Part shown: positions 8,532-18,358 of the stretch, one piece after another
Layout of the letters: each line of letters opens with the position of its first letter
Numbering within the stretch: position 1 is the stretch's first letter
NCBI RefSeq assembly: GCF_022440805.1
Contig: NZ_JAKNTK010000001.1
Location: 372,001 to 436,000, forward strand
Direction: 5' to 3'
Source of the DNA: Holdemania massiliensis
Lineage (GTDB): Bacteria > Bacillota_I > Bacilli_A > Erysipelotrichales > Erysipelotrichaceae
DNA length: 64,000 bases
The notes under the pieces: generated by a model
What the model saw: the letters and a program-made list of their open reading frames with translations, nothing else
Told to the model about the DNA's origin: nothing
Database searches by the model: none
Translations under genes and position numbers: made by a program

Positions 8532-8532
8532 G

Positions 8533-8556
8533 AGCTGGCAGCTGCCGGCTTTTCTA
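8533..8556 (+). terminator. Probable intrinsic terminator after guanylate-kinase-like gene
   Basis: AGCTGGCA and TGCCGGCT form a GC-rich stem followed by TTTT. The loop is small, so confidence is moderate. Confidence 0.45.
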
Positions 8557-8635
8557 TAGTGCCAGACAAGCAAGGTGGATAGAGATCGGACATTCAATCC
8601 TTATTCATGGATGTAAAAATCAGCTGAATGCAGGA

Positions 8636-8893
8636 ATGATTCTGAAGTTTAAGAATGGAAGTATGTTCATCATCATTGCCAGTTTAATCATAATCTATCT
8701 GGGATGGTTTATCTTTTCCAAACCGGAAAAAGTTTGGGAAATGCGGTATCAATTCTTTGTCAAAGGCGGAGAACCTACGCAGTACGCTATTTTCTGCATC
8801 AGATTCACCGGCATTGTTTTGATTCTTGCGGGAGCAATGTTAATCGCGCTCTATATCCTTGAAATCATCAGCATTGTTTCTTCAAAAACGTGA
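8636..8893 (+). CDS. Small membrane protein, unknown function
   Basis: The 85-residue product has two membrane segments (about 10-27 and 52-75) around a short charged loop containing KPEKVWEM. This pattern resembles small DUF6199-type membrane proteins, without certainty. The start is doubtful: AGG lies only two bases before the ATG at 8636, and ATG 8663 is an alternative. The function is unknown. Confidence 0.5.
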   Translation: MILKFKNGSMFIIIASLIIIYLGWFIFSKPEKVWEMRYQFFVKGGEPTQYAIFCIRFTGIVLILAGAMLIALYILEIISIVSSKT

Positions 8894-9115
8894 AATGCTG
8901 CCTAAGACAAATGGATAAATGAAAGTGAAGGTTGAAAAGACGTTTAGCTTCCGATTTCTGTATGGAATAGCCGGATTATTACGCTGTTTTATTTCAATTT
9001 GGAACAAAAAAGAAAGAAACTGGAGAAACACTTACAGTGAACTTAAGGTTTTCTGACTTTCCCTGTATTTTAAATAAAATATGCTATTCTAACAGGGTAA
9101 AGGCAGGCGATAAAG

Positions 9116-9856
9116 ATGAACAGAAAAAGAATTTTAATCATTTTAGGAGGAATTTGTTTGGGTTATGCCTGCCTGACCTGTCTTACGGTTTCCCTGCAGT
9201 TTGGCAATGCTTTTTTTCTCATTCTCGGTATGTTGCTAATTTGTGAAGCACTCATCCATGAAAAGTTAGGAAAGCAAAGCAAGCATGTGATCAATTGTCT
9301 GGGGTTGGTTGGCAGCGGAATAGCTCTGATTTTAATCGTTCTGATGATCGGCGCGGCGAATGTCCGTTTTTCCTCTACAGATGTTCAGGGATCCACGGTT
9401 ATCGTACTGGGCGCGAAGATCAATGAAGATCGTCCCAGCCTGATTTTGCGTCGTCGTCTTCAGGCCGCTTTAACGTATGCTCAGGAACATCCTGAGAGTC
9501 AGATCATTGTGACAGGCGGGCAGGGTGAAGGCGAAATCTATACAGAGAGTGCTGTGATGAAAAAATGGCTGATGGATAACGGGCTGGAGGCCGAACGGAT
9601 TTTTGAGGAAAATCAAGCGCGAAATACCGGTGAAAATTTAAGGTATTCGCTTGAACTGTTAAGACAAAATGAACTGAGTGAAAAGGTTGTGATTGTTACA
9701 GACAGCTTCCATCAGCTGCGGGCGTCAATTTTGGCTAAACAGCTGGGAATCGAACAGATTGAAGCGGTGAACTCGGAAACTCCGCTTTCGCTGATTCCGA
9801 TGTATACCGTAAGAGAATGGTTCGGATTGGTAAAAGCCTTGGTTCTTCAAAGATAA
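9116..9856 (+). CDS. YdcF/SanA-like DUF218 membrane protein
   Basis: The 246-residue product has four N-terminal hydrophobic segments (residues ~5-85), then a DUF218 domain: VIVLGAKINEDRPSLILRRR, TGGQG, the acidic EIYTES and the ARNTGEN motif. DUF218 proteins such as E. coli ElyC and SanA affect envelope integrity, but their chemistry is not settled. RBS-like AAAG lies upstream of the ATG. A strong terminator follows at 9863. Family call is secure. Confidence 0.82.
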   Translation: MNRKRILIILGGICLGYACLTCLTVSLQFGNAFFLILGMLLICEALIHEKLGKQSKHVINCLGLVGSGIALILIVLMIGAANVRFSSTDVQGSTVIVLGAKINEDRPSLILRRRLQAALTYAQEHPESQIIVTGGQGEGEIYTESAVMKKWLMDNGLEAERIFEENQARNTGENLRYSLELLRQNELSEKVVIVTDSFHQLRASILAKQLGIEQIEAVNSETPLSLIPMYTVREWFGLVKALVLQR

Positions 9857-9862
9857 GCAGAT

Positions 9863-9897
9863 AAGATTTCTCGGCGGATGTCTGAGAAATCTTTTTT
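9863..9897 (+). terminator. Intrinsic terminator after DUF218 gene
   Basis: AAGATTTCTC (9863-9872) pairs with GAGAAATCTT (9884-9893), followed by a T run. Confidence 0.85.
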
Positions 9898-10203
9898 GCA
9901 ATTTCTGGGAATATTCCAGCATCCCAGAGAAAGTGAATGATGAAAGAACTTTGCAGTGCCTGAAATTAAAGCTCGCGGATAAAGATGGAATAAGAATTAA
10001 AAACGAGAAATTAAGAATTAAAATGAAAACTTGTTTTAACCTTTAGTAAACATGGAAATCACAGATATAATCATAATTTATTTCGCGGAAATTCCCAAAG
10101 TTAGATTTTGTATTCTTCAATAACGCTTTTATAAAAGGCTTAAAATGATGCATAAGTATAATTTATACATTAGTAAATATTACTTATGGATTGGAAATGC
10201 TTA
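9898..10203. other. AT-rich leader region with repeats
   Basis: No gene was seen. The 12-mer TAAGAATTAAAA is repeated at 9991-10002 and 10012-10023, 21 bp apart. CATAAGTA (10151-10158) and TACTTATG (10181-10188) are perfect 8-bp inverted arms. These may be regulator sites for the lyase gene. Confidence 0.45.
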
Positions 10204-10233
10204 TTGGACAAGCTTCTTTTCCCATGCTAAATT
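10204..10233 (+). promoter_or_regulatory. Probable promoter of the giant lyase gene
   Basis: TTGGAC (10204-10209) and an extended -10, TGC-TAAATT (10225-10233), are separated by 18 bp. The match is moderate. Confidence 0.4.
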
Positions 10234-10240
10234 GAAAACG

Positions 10241-10254
10241 TGATAACGCTTACA
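10241..10254 (+). promoter_or_regulatory. cre site (CcpA operator)
   Basis: TGATAACGCTTACA matches the catabolite response element consensus TGWNANCGNTNWCA at every position. Placed just downstream of the probable promoter, it should repress the lyase gene when preferred sugars are present. Confidence 0.75.
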
Positions 10255-10335
10255 AACTTTTTCTTATTTCTTTATCCGACTGCGGATAATTAAGGAATGA
10301 AAAGGGGCGGAAGCAGGGGAAGAGAGGAAAGTAAG

Positions 10336-13300
10336 ATGAAAAAACTGTTCAGTTTTCTGGCAGCCATTGTCACAGCATTGACTGTGATCGTTCCAAGTCA
10401 GGCTGTCCCGATCTTGGCTGAGCCGACTGCGTCACCGGTGACCCTTCGTGTCGGAACCTGGAATATAGCCGCAGGAACGCACCCGAATCTTGGCGAAATG
10501 TCCAGTGTGATTGCGGAAAACAACCTGGAGGTTGTTGCGGTTCAGGAAGTCGATATGTTCAATAACCGTAATAATGTGGATATGTTGATGGGCTTAACCA
10601 GTTCCGAATTATCGCATACGGACTTTGCGAAATTCCGCAATTATGAGGGTGGGGAATTTGGGATCGGATTTGTTTCGCATTATCCGATTCTGCAATCCTC
10701 CGCAAGTCCTCTGGAAACTTACGAGTTAGAAGCAACCAAGGTTGCCCAGCGGATCGTAATTGAAAAAGAAGGCAAGCAGATTGCGCTGTACAATGTCCAT
10801 CTGAGCGCGCAGACGCCAAAACAAATGACCGCCAGGGAACTGCGTCAGGTGCAGTTTCTGCAGCTGGCCAACATGATTGCGAAGGATCCGATCGAATACA
10901 AAGTGATCATGGGTGATTTCAATGCGGATCAGGATACCTATGAGTTTTCCCGCATGCTGGATTTCTTCAATATGGCGAATGGCCGCAATGATCAGTGGCA
11001 AAGAACTTATTGGCCGGACGATGATCCGGCAATGAAAGTGTTTAGTGTGGATAATATTCTGGCGACGAAAAATATCCAGATCGACAATTTTGAAGTGGTT
11101 CAGAATCAGCTTTCGGATCATTATCTGCTGTGTGCGGATCTGACGCTTTCCGAAGAAAAAGCTCCGGATCTGCGCAAGAATTTAGCCCTGGGGGCTGCTG
11201 TTGAGGTAAGCTCCAGTGATGAAGGGACCTCAGCTTTCAGCCTAGTTGATTATCAATATGGAAAAGGCTGGACTTCGTCCGAGGCCAGTGCTGAAATTAC
11301 CGTGCAGCTGGATCATGCGGTTGAAAATGCCCAGGTGAAGCTGCATTGGGGTGAGCAGAAGCCATCGCATTATACGCTCAGCACTTCTATTTCAGGGAAG
11401 ACCTGGACAAAAGTGGCAGAAGTGAATCAGCCGCAGGTCATGGATTCTCTTTCCGCAGGGAATGCTCGTTACATCAAGCTGGAGCTGATGGAGAAAACGA
11501 CGGATCTTTACGATCTGCGGGAAATCGAAGTGTTTGGTCAGTTCAATGCGGCTTTGGATGCAGCCAATGAGAATATCCTCGACAATAGCGGATTTGAAAT
11601 GTGGGAACCGATCGTGATACCGCATCCGCTGCAGCCAAATGGGACCTGGTGGGATAAAGATATCTGGGAAAATGATCTGAAGACCCAGCCATGGATTTAT
11701 CAAATCTATTTGGGAGAGCAAGCGATGACCCCATATTATATGGCTTATCAGGATAAGCAGGATAAGCATGAAGGCGAATGTTCCGTGCGTGTTGAAAAAC
11801 GCGTTGGTGCGACCAATGAAGCGTATTTCAAACTTCAGAATTATCCGTTTGTTAAAGATCAGACTTATAAGATTTCATTTTGGTACAAGACTGCAGATAT
11901 GAGCTCTGAGAGCTTAAATTTGAAAATCTTTAACGTAGATCACCCGATCAAAAACAATACCGAATGGACGCATTTTGAAGGTGAATACAAAGCGAATGCA
12001 GCAACGTCGTTAGTCAATCTTTACTTAAAAGACGTTTCCAATAAACCTGTAAATACCGGTACTTTCTGGATTGATGATTTCCAGATCATTCCGGTATCTA
12101 CATCTGAACCGCTTCCGGTTTACGCACAATCACTGGAAGTCCAGATGAATGTTTCACGGTTAGCGGTGAATGACACAGCCCAGGCAACCGTTCAGGTTAT
12201 TCCGGAGGATGCTGAGGATCAGGATGTCGTCTGGTCTTCATCTAACCCTAAGGCAGCGACGGTTGATAAAAATGGGAAAGTGAGCGCTGTCGGGCGAGGC
12301 AAGACGCTGATTACAGCCACCTCAACATCCAATTCCTTGATGAGAGCTTCGGTTCCGCTGACAGTTTACAGCGATAAGATTGAGATTCAGGCTTTGGAAG
12401 AAGCAATTTCTGAAGCTGAAACCTTGTCTTCTGAGAATTATACGCAGGGCAGCTGGACTCGTTTGGAAACAGCATTGACTGAAGCCAAAGCGCTGCTCAG
12501 TTCATCAGAGCTGGATCAGGATGCGGTCGATGCGGCACTGGAGTCTATAAAGCAGGCGATGAAATACCTGGTCGAAACCAGTGAAATCGATACGGCTTAT
12601 GAAAAGATCATGAATTACTGGGTGAATGAATTAGTCGGTGATTCCTCAGGAACCTTCCAGGATCCTGTTTATCTGGAGAATGTTCAAAGTCTGGATCAGA
12701 AATCCCTGAATTATCTGAATACGATGAAAGATCCGATGTCCCCGGATACCAGCGAATTGTGGACAGACAAAGCGATGAATGATGCGGAAATGGGGGCAAA
12801 GGTAACGGAAGCCCTGGATCGCCTGAAGATGATTGCGACCCAGTATCAGACACCGCAGTCAGCTTTGTATCAGGATGATGCGGTAAGAATTCAGATTTTA
12901 GAAGCCATGGAATTCATTTTGGCCAATAAATATGGACCGAATACCAAAAAAGGCTCGTCAAACTGGTGGGATTGGGAAATCGGCAGCCCGCGTTCAATGA
13001 TGGATGTTTCCTTCCTGATGCGCGATGAAATGCCAACAACAATGAAACAGTCTGTTGTAAAAACCATTGACCGGTTCGTTCCGAAAGCTGATTATCGACT
13101 CGGCAGCTCGTTGAAAGAAACTGGCGCTAATCTGATTGATAAAGTTTCCATCGTGATCAAGCGTGCCGCTTTTGAAGGCAACAGCAGCCGTCTTGAGCAT
13201 GCTCAGTCCTGCATGGCGCCGCTGTTTACCTATGTCACCTCTGGCGACGGCTTCTACAAGGACGGCAGCTTCATCCAGCATACTTCCATTCCTTATAATG

Positions 13301-16300
13301 GCTCCTACGGCTTTGTCCTGTTGGATGAGCTGACAAACTGCATCATCATGCTGAACTTTACCGAGCATGCTGTCAGTCCGGAAAACGTCGCCCTGTATGA
13401 AACATTCCTGAATGATTCCTTTATCCCATTCTTATCCTACGGCGGCAACGTTCTGGATTTAGTCCGCGGCCGTGCGGTATCCCGAATGGCTCAGCAGGGT
13501 GATACCATGGGCATGAAGATGATGGGAACGATTCTGCAGTATGCGGAAACTGTCGATACAGAATCCGCTGCCCAGATCCGTGCAAAACTGAAAACAATTG
13601 CCCAGGAGAAATTTAGTCAGCCGCAAACCCAGGATTTCTCATTGGTTCCTTACAGTGATTACATTCGCGTTCAGGTACTGCGGAATACTGAGGATGTCGA
13701 GGCTGCGACCCGTCAGAGCAGTTATAACGTTTACTCCTATATGGACAGAACAGTAGTTCATCGGGAAGATTTCACCTTTACGGTTTCCAATTCCTCCAAA
13801 CGGATGTACAACACCGAGCAGGGCAATGATGAAAACAACAAAGGCCGATATCAGGGAATGGGGCATACCCAAATTTATACCTCGGATATCAGTCAGTATA
13901 ATGACCATTACTTTGCGACTGTGGATAACTACCGTGTCAGCGGCGTGACCACAGCCCATCAGGATATCAGCTTTAATACCAGCGGTCAGTCTGCCTGGGC
14001 GGGCGGCACCACGCTGGATGGCGTCAATGGGGTCAGCGGTCTGATTCTGACCGGCGATAAACCGTTCAGTAAGCCGAGTGCCAGCGGAACCGGAAATGAC
14101 TCCAATGTCAGCGGCAGCCGTTCGGGCATCAGTGCTTATAAATCCTACTTTGTCTTTGGCGATCAGCTGATTTTCTTAGGCACGGGGATTACGAATGACG
14201 GCAGTGACCCGAATGTTGCCGTCGTTGAAACAATTGTGGATAACCGCAAGATCAAGGCGGATGGATCCAATACCTTGATCGTGGATGGTGACGTCTATCT
14301 CAGCGCCAACGGCGAAGAAGTATTGACGAATCCTGCCTATGCCTGGCTGCAGAGCAATGCCGATGACGCCATTGGATATGTCTTCCTGAATCCTGCCGAG
14401 GTTCTGATTAAGAAGGAAACGCGCACAGGGACATGGTATGACGTCAACAGGCTTGCCAAATTTACAGATTATACGGAAAGAACCAACAACTTCTTATCCT
14501 TAGCTGTTCAGCATGGTCAAAAACCAACAGATAGCCAGTATGCTTACATCGTTCTGCCGCAGGTAAGTCAGGAAGAAACAGCCAGCTATCGTGCGGATGA
14601 ACACATTGCCATCATCAAGCAGGAAGGCGGAGTTCATGCCCTGAAAGATTTGGCCAGCGGTCAGATCGCCATGAATTTCTTTGTCGCCGGCACAGCGGGG
14701 GATGTCACTGTTGACAAGTCGTCCGCAATGATTCTGGATAAGGCGGACAATGCGGAGACGCTGCGTCTGGCAGTCAGTGACCCTACACGGTCATTGAGTG
14801 AAATCACAATTACGATTGACAATGTCAATCCGCAGCATTTAGGTGTTCTGAGCGGCGATGCTCAGATCATCCGGGCGGAAGGCAGCTCTGTTTCCCTGAA
14901 GGTTCGTTTTGACATCAAAGATGGTCAGCCAAGAGTGGTTGAACTCGGAACATCCTATGATAATCAGTCGATCAACTATGCTTCGCAGGCTAACGGTGCG
15001 CATGCTGCAACGGGAACTTCACAAGTAGGTGAAAACCGTGCCCCGGCTTTCGCTAATGATGGCGATTCCTCAACCCGCTGGGCATCAGATTATACCAAAG
15101 GCAATGACGAACAGGGCAGTAATCTTGATGCGGAAACCAAAGCGAGAGAAAACGACCAGTGGCTGGATATCAACCTTGGACAAAAGCGCACGATTTCCCA
15201 AGTCGTTATTACCTGGGAAGCTGCGAATGCCCGCGAATATCTACTGCAGGGATCCTTGGATGGGGAAACGTATTTTGATCTGTACCACGCGGTCATTGCC
15301 AATGCCGGCAAGACCCCTCGGACCGATACCCTGAGCTTTGATGCCGCAGAAACACAGTATCTGCGGATGCAGGGAATTGAACGTTCGCATTATCAGGGCG
15401 GATATTCGATCTTCGAGATTGAGGCGTATGAAAAGGTTTCGTTAAGTGCTTCGATGGATAAAGCAAAAACATTATTGGAACAGTACGGTGATGCTTCAGC
15501 CTTTGTTTCGGAAACTGTCTATAATCAACTCAAAGAAAAGGTGGAAGAAGCATTAGCAGCCGCGGAAGCCTTAATAAAATTGGGTGCTGCCTATGAGGAT
15601 GCCGAATTGGCAAGAATCGTGAATGAGCTGGAAATGGCCAGCCGGGATTTCAACGCCGCGGTACTGCACGTTGAGCAAGTGATCATCAGCGAAGGGGATT
15701 CGTACTTATTAGGCAAGAATGAAGGCGTGCAGCTGCATGCGTCGATCCTGCCGGCGAATGCCTACAATTCAGCAATTCGCTGGGAAAGCAGTGATCCTGC
15801 AGTCGCTGCTGTCAATGAGAGCGGTTATGTTCAGGCAGTCAATGGCGGAACAGCCGTAATCAAGGCAATCGCTCTGGATAATGAAGTCAGTGCCCAAATT
15901 GAGATTACGGTGGAATCAAAAGTCACCGGCATTACTATCGAACCAGCGGAAGTTACCGTTCTGCGTGCAGAAACGGTGACACTGCAGGCTAAAGTGGAGC
16001 CGAGTGATTCCAATAATCAAAACGTGATCTGGACTTCTTCCGATGAAAGTGTAGCGACCGTCGATGAAAATGGCGTCGTCACGGCTCATACAATCGGTTT
16101 AGCAACGATGACCGCCACCACAGAAGAAGGCGGATATCAGGCGAGCAGTACAGTAAGAGTCAGTGCGGATCTGAAAGGAAATAATCAGATGATCGGTGCG
16201 ACGGCAACGGCATCCTCGACTGTCAGTGCCTCCGGGGTAAGTCCGCAGGGAGCCGTAGATCAGGATTACACTACACGCTGGGCATCCAATTACAAGAATA

Positions 16301-17988
16301 TCACTGAGGCAGAAGCTGAAGATCAGTGGTTGTTGATGGAACTGCCGGAGGCCCGGACAATCAATGAAATTCGGATCACTTGGTTCTCGGAAACGGTTTA
16401 TGGCAAAGAGTATCAGATTCTGGGTTCCATGGATGGTGAAAACTTTGAAGTCATGGCAGAGATTACCGAGGGTCAGAATAAACAGTTCATTATTGACTGC
16501 AATGAAATGACAGTCAAATTCATCAAATTTAAGGGAATCAAGCGCACCGCAACCAACGGCGGTTACGGCATTGTTGAATTTGAAGCGTATTACAATCCGG
16601 AAATTGTGGATCAGCTGATTGAAGCCAAAGTGCTGGCAAGCCGTTACGGTGAAGATCTGGTTGGAAGCTATGCTGGTTATCAGCAGCTGAAAACCGCCAT
16701 CACTGAAACAGAAGCCCTGATTGACAGAGACTTCACTGGAGCTGAAATTCAACAGATGCGTGAAGCTCTGATCGCCGGCATGGAAGCGTACCGTGCTGAG
16801 ATTGTTGAAGTCACAGGTGTCCAGATATCGCAGCCGGAATTGACGCTGGAGATTAAGACCCAGGCTCAGATTGAAGCTTCCGTCACTCCGGAAAACGCAA
16901 CAGACAAACAGTTAATCTATACGACAAGCAATGATTCCATTGCCGAAGTTGATGCCGCTGGCTTGATTACGGCCAAACGCAAAGGTCAAGCTGTGATTAC
17001 AGTCACTTCCCGTGACGGTGGTCACAAAGCCACGGTGAATGTGACGATTACGGCCTTTACAGACAATCCGCCGGTGATCACCGCCAACAATGTTACGATT
17101 GCATTAGGAAGTGAATTCAATCCGCTTGATTATGCTATCGTCAGCGATGTGGAAGATCAGGATCTCACTTTGACTTCTGAACATGTCATCGCCAATGATG
17201 TCAATCCTACGCTTGCCGGAGTTTATCATGTCACATACAAGGTCACAGATTCAGCCGGCAATGAAGCTGAAAAGACCATCACTGTAACGGTGATGCAGGA
17301 TCCGGAAGAAGTGACGCTGACCAGTGAACAGGGAATTAAAATTATCGGCTTGTTTACGGATACGGATTCAGTGGAAGTCAAGGATCTGACCGCTGATCAT
17401 GAAGGCTTTGATCGTCAGGAAATTGTCAAGGTCTGGCAGCTGAAGATGGGCAGCAGTTCCAGAAGCCGCGGCTTAACGCAGTATGAAGTCCGCATTCCAT
17501 TTACGGAAAAGAAAGACGGAATTCATTTGTATCGCTATCACATTTCCTATCAGCCAATCTCCGATTTCAAATTTGAAGGCGATGAACTCGTATTCAATAC
17601 GACAGTGCTCGATGGTGTTTATGTGATTACCCACAGCCAGCCGGATCCAGCTCCGAATACGCCGTCAGATTCCTCGGATGAGGTTAATTCCGCGAACCCA
17701 GCCGTTCCGGCAGTTCCGGAAAAGCCAAAATCCACAGGCAGCTTCTGGAGTTCCTTGTTTGGAAACAAGAAGCAAACGGAAGAAGAATCGACGCCAATTG
17801 AAGAAGCAGAATCTCCGGCTCAGAATGAATCGAAGCCGGAAGCTCCTGCGCCAACAGCACAGCCGGAAAAGACACCGGAAGTGAAGCCGGAAGAAAAATC
17901 CGCATCTTCCCCATGGATGTTGGTCGGCGGCACTGTTGTGATCGTGGCAGCAGGTGCAGCATTATGGATGCTGAAGAAAAGAAAATAA
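10336..17988 (+). CDS. Giant secreted EEP-domain / polysaccharide lyase family 8 protein
   Basis: Start 10336 follows AGGAAAG; 2,550 residues. Order: signal peptide (1-29); EEP phosphodiesterase/nuclease domain (~36-275) with N43, E71, H155, D194, N196, D261, H262; discoidin-like and other carbohydrate-binding modules (~280-590); Ig-like Big_2 (~600-680); FIVAR helix (~690-750); PL8 lyase (~770-1520); then repeated discoidin, FIVAR and Big_2 modules; a DUF5011-like Ig domain (~2230-2315); Pro/Glu-rich stalk; C-terminal membrane helix and KKRK tail with no LPXTG. In the lyase, N932, H982, Y991, R1046 and R1050 reproduce the spacing of the pneumococcal hyaluronate lyase catalytic set (N349, H399, Y408, R462, R466). 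It should cleave hyaluronan or chondroitin by elimination at the cell surface. The EEP substrate is unknown. Confidence 0.9.
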   Translation: MKKLFSFLAAIVTALTVIVPSQAVPILAEPTASPVTLRVGTWNIAAGTHPNLGEMSSVIAENNLEVVAVQEVDMFNNRNNVDMLMGLTSSELSHTDFAKFRNYEGGEFGIGFVSHYPILQSSASPLETYELEATKVAQRIVIEKEGKQIALYNVHLSAQTPKQMTARELRQVQFLQLANMIAKDPIEYKVIMGDFNADQDTYEFSRMLDFFNMANGRNDQWQRTYWPDDDPAMKVFSVDNILATKNIQIDNFEVVQNQLSDHYLLCADLTLSEEKAPDLRKNLALGAAVEVSSSDEGTSAFSLVDYQYGKGWTSSEASAEITVQLDHAVENAQVKLHWGEQKPSHYTLSTSISGKTWTKVAEVNQPQVMDSLSAGNARYIKLELMEKTTDLYDLREIEVFGQFNAALDAANENILDNSGFEMWEPIVIPHPLQPNGTWWDKDIWENDLKTQPWIYQIYLGEQAMTPYYMAYQDKQDKHEGECSVRVEKRVGATNEAYFKLQNYPFVKDQTYKISFWYKTADMSSESLNLKIFNVDHPIKNNTEWTHFEGEYKANAATSLVNLYLKDVSNKPVNTGTFWIDDFQIIPVSTSEPLPVYAQSLEVQMNVSRLAVNDTAQATVQVIPEDAEDQDVVWSSSNPKAATVDKNGKVSAVGRGKTLITATSTSNSLMRASVPLTVYSDKIEIQALEEAISEAETLSSENYTQGSWTRLETALTEAKALLSSSELDQDAVDAALESIKQAMKYLVETSEIDTAYEKIMNYWVNELVGDSSGTFQDPVYLENVQSLDQKSLNYLNTMKDPMSPDTSELWTDKAMNDAEMGAKVTEALDRLKMIATQYQTPQSALYQDDAVRIQILEAMEFILANKYGPNTKKGSSNWWDWEIGSPRSMMDVSFLMRDEMPTTMKQSVVKTIDRFVPKADYRLGSSLKETGANLIDKVSIVIKRAAFEGNSSRLEHAQSCMAPLFTYVTSGDGFYKDGSFIQHTSIPYNGSYGFVLLDELTNCIIMLNFTEHAVSPENVALYETFLNDSFIPFLSYGGNVLDLVRGRAVSRMAQQGDTMGMKMMGTILQYAETVDTESAAQIRAKLKTIAQEKFSQPQTQDFSLVPYSDYIRVQVLRNTEDVEAATRQSSYNVYSYMDRTVVHREDFTFTVSNSSKRMYNTEQGNDENNKGRYQGMGHTQIYTSDISQYNDHYFATVDNYRVSGVTTAHQDISFNTSGQSAWAGGTTLDGVNGVSGLILTGDKPFSKPSASGTGNDSNVSGSRSGISAYKSYFVFGDQLIFLGTGITNDGSDPNVAVVETIVDNRKIKADGSNTLIVDGDVYLSANGEEVLTNPAYAWLQSNADDAIGYVFLNPAEVLIKKETRTGTWYDVNRLAKFTDYTERTNNFLSLAVQHGQKPTDSQYAYIVLPQVSQEETASYRADEHIAIIKQEGGVHALKDLASGQIAMNFFVAGTAGDVTVDKSSAMILDKADNAETLRLAVSDPTRSLSEITITIDNVNPQHLGVLSGDAQIIRAEGSSVSLKVRFDIKDGQPRVVELGTSYDNQSINYASQANGAHAATGTSQVGENRAPAFANDGDSSTRWASDYTKGNDEQGSNLDAETKARENDQWLDINLGQKRTISQVVITWEAANAREYLLQGSLDGETYFDLYHAVIANAGKTPRTDTLSFDAAETQYLRMQGIERSHYQGGYSIFEIEAYEKVSLSASMDKAKTLLEQYGDASAFVSETVYNQLKEKVEEALAAAEALIKLGAAYEDAELARIVNELEMASRDFNAAVLHVEQVIISEGDSYLLGKNEGVQLHASILPANAYNSAIRWESSDPAVAAVNESGYVQAVNGGTAVIKAIALDNEVSAQIEITVESKVTGITIEPAEVTVLRAETVTLQAKVEPSDSNNQNVIWTSSDESVATVDENGVVTAHTIGLATMTATTEEGGYQASSTVRVSADLKGNNQMIGATATASSTVSASGVSPQGAVDQDYTTRWASNYKNITEAEAEDQWLLMELPEARTINEIRITWFSETVYGKEYQILGSMDGENFEVMAEITEGQNKQFIIDCNEMTVKFIKFKGIKRTATNGGYGIVEFEAYYNPEIVDQLIEAKVLASRYGEDLVGSYAGYQQLKTAITETEALIDRDFTGAEIQQMREALIAGMEAYRAEIVEVTGVQISQPELTLEIKTQAQIEASVTPENATDKQLIYTTSNDSIAEVDAAGLITAKRKGQAVITVTSRDGGHKATVNVTITAFTDNPPVITANNVTIALGSEFNPLDYAIVSDVEDQDLTLTSEHVIANDVNPTLAGVYHVTYKVTDSAGNEAEKTITVTVMQDPEEVTLTSEQGIKIIGLFTDTDSVEVKDLTADHEGFDRQEIVKVWQLKMGSSSRSRGLTQYEVRIPFTEKKDGIHLYRYHISYQPISDFKFEGDELVFNTTVLDGVYVITHSQPDPAPNTPSDSSDEVNSANPAVPAVPEKPKSTGSFWSSLFGNKKQTEEESTPIEEAESPAQNESKPEAPAPTAQPEKTPEVKPEEKSASSPWMLVGGTVVIVAAGAALWMLKKRK

Positions 17989-18031
17989 TCAGTGACTCAG
18001 GGTTTTCTCTAACCTGAAACACAAATGCCAG

Positions 18032-18063
18032 AGAAGCAGACTTCACACAGAGGTCTGCTTTTC
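18032..18063 (+). terminator. Intrinsic terminator after the lyase gene
   Basis: GAAGCAGAC (18033-18041) and GTCTGCTTTTC (18053-18063) form a stem ending in a T run. Confidence 0.8.
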
Positions 18064-18358
18064 AATTCGCTTTATTTTCTCAGTTATCATTTTTCAACCT
18101 AAGTAGTGATGGCGTTTTATCGGTTAAAATCGCAGTCAATCCCAATTGGTTCAGCATAAAGCAGAGATTCCAGGAGGTCTTCCCGGATCTCTTTTTTTGC
18201 TTTTTTGGACTCTGAAATCCAGCTTGGATAGGACTGTCTATGACATTTTATTCATCCTAATCAACGATCGGTTCAAAGAATTTCCGCTTAAAGCGGAATT
18301 GAGGAATGATTTCTGCTTCTGTCTGGATGCTAGAATAGGCACAGAAAGGAGAATTTTG
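18064..18358 (+). other. PTS operon upstream region with inverted repeat
   Basis: No gene was seen here. TTCCGCTT (18282-18289) and AAGCGGAA (18291-18298) are perfect arms separated by one base, a candidate operator for the PTS operon. A TAGAAT box lies about 25 bases before the IIB start, but no good -35 or sigma-54 -24/-12 pair was found. Confidence 0.45.

Noticed and set aside
9991..10023. CRISPR-like repeats upstream of the lyase gene
   Set aside because: Only two short AT-rich copies with no spacer structure or cas genes.
16099..16752. 217-codon minus-strand frame inside the giant lyase gene
   Set aside because: Antisense shadow; the plus frame encodes Big_2 and discoidin modules.
17920..17988. 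LPXTG sortase anchor at the lyase C-terminus
   Set aside because: Membrane helix and basic tail are present but no LPXTG-like motif precedes them.
18064..18358. Sigma-54 (-24/-12) promoter for the mannose-family PTS operon
   Set aside because: No TGGCAC-N5-TTGC pattern was found, and the regulator shows no sigma-54 activator ATPase domain.
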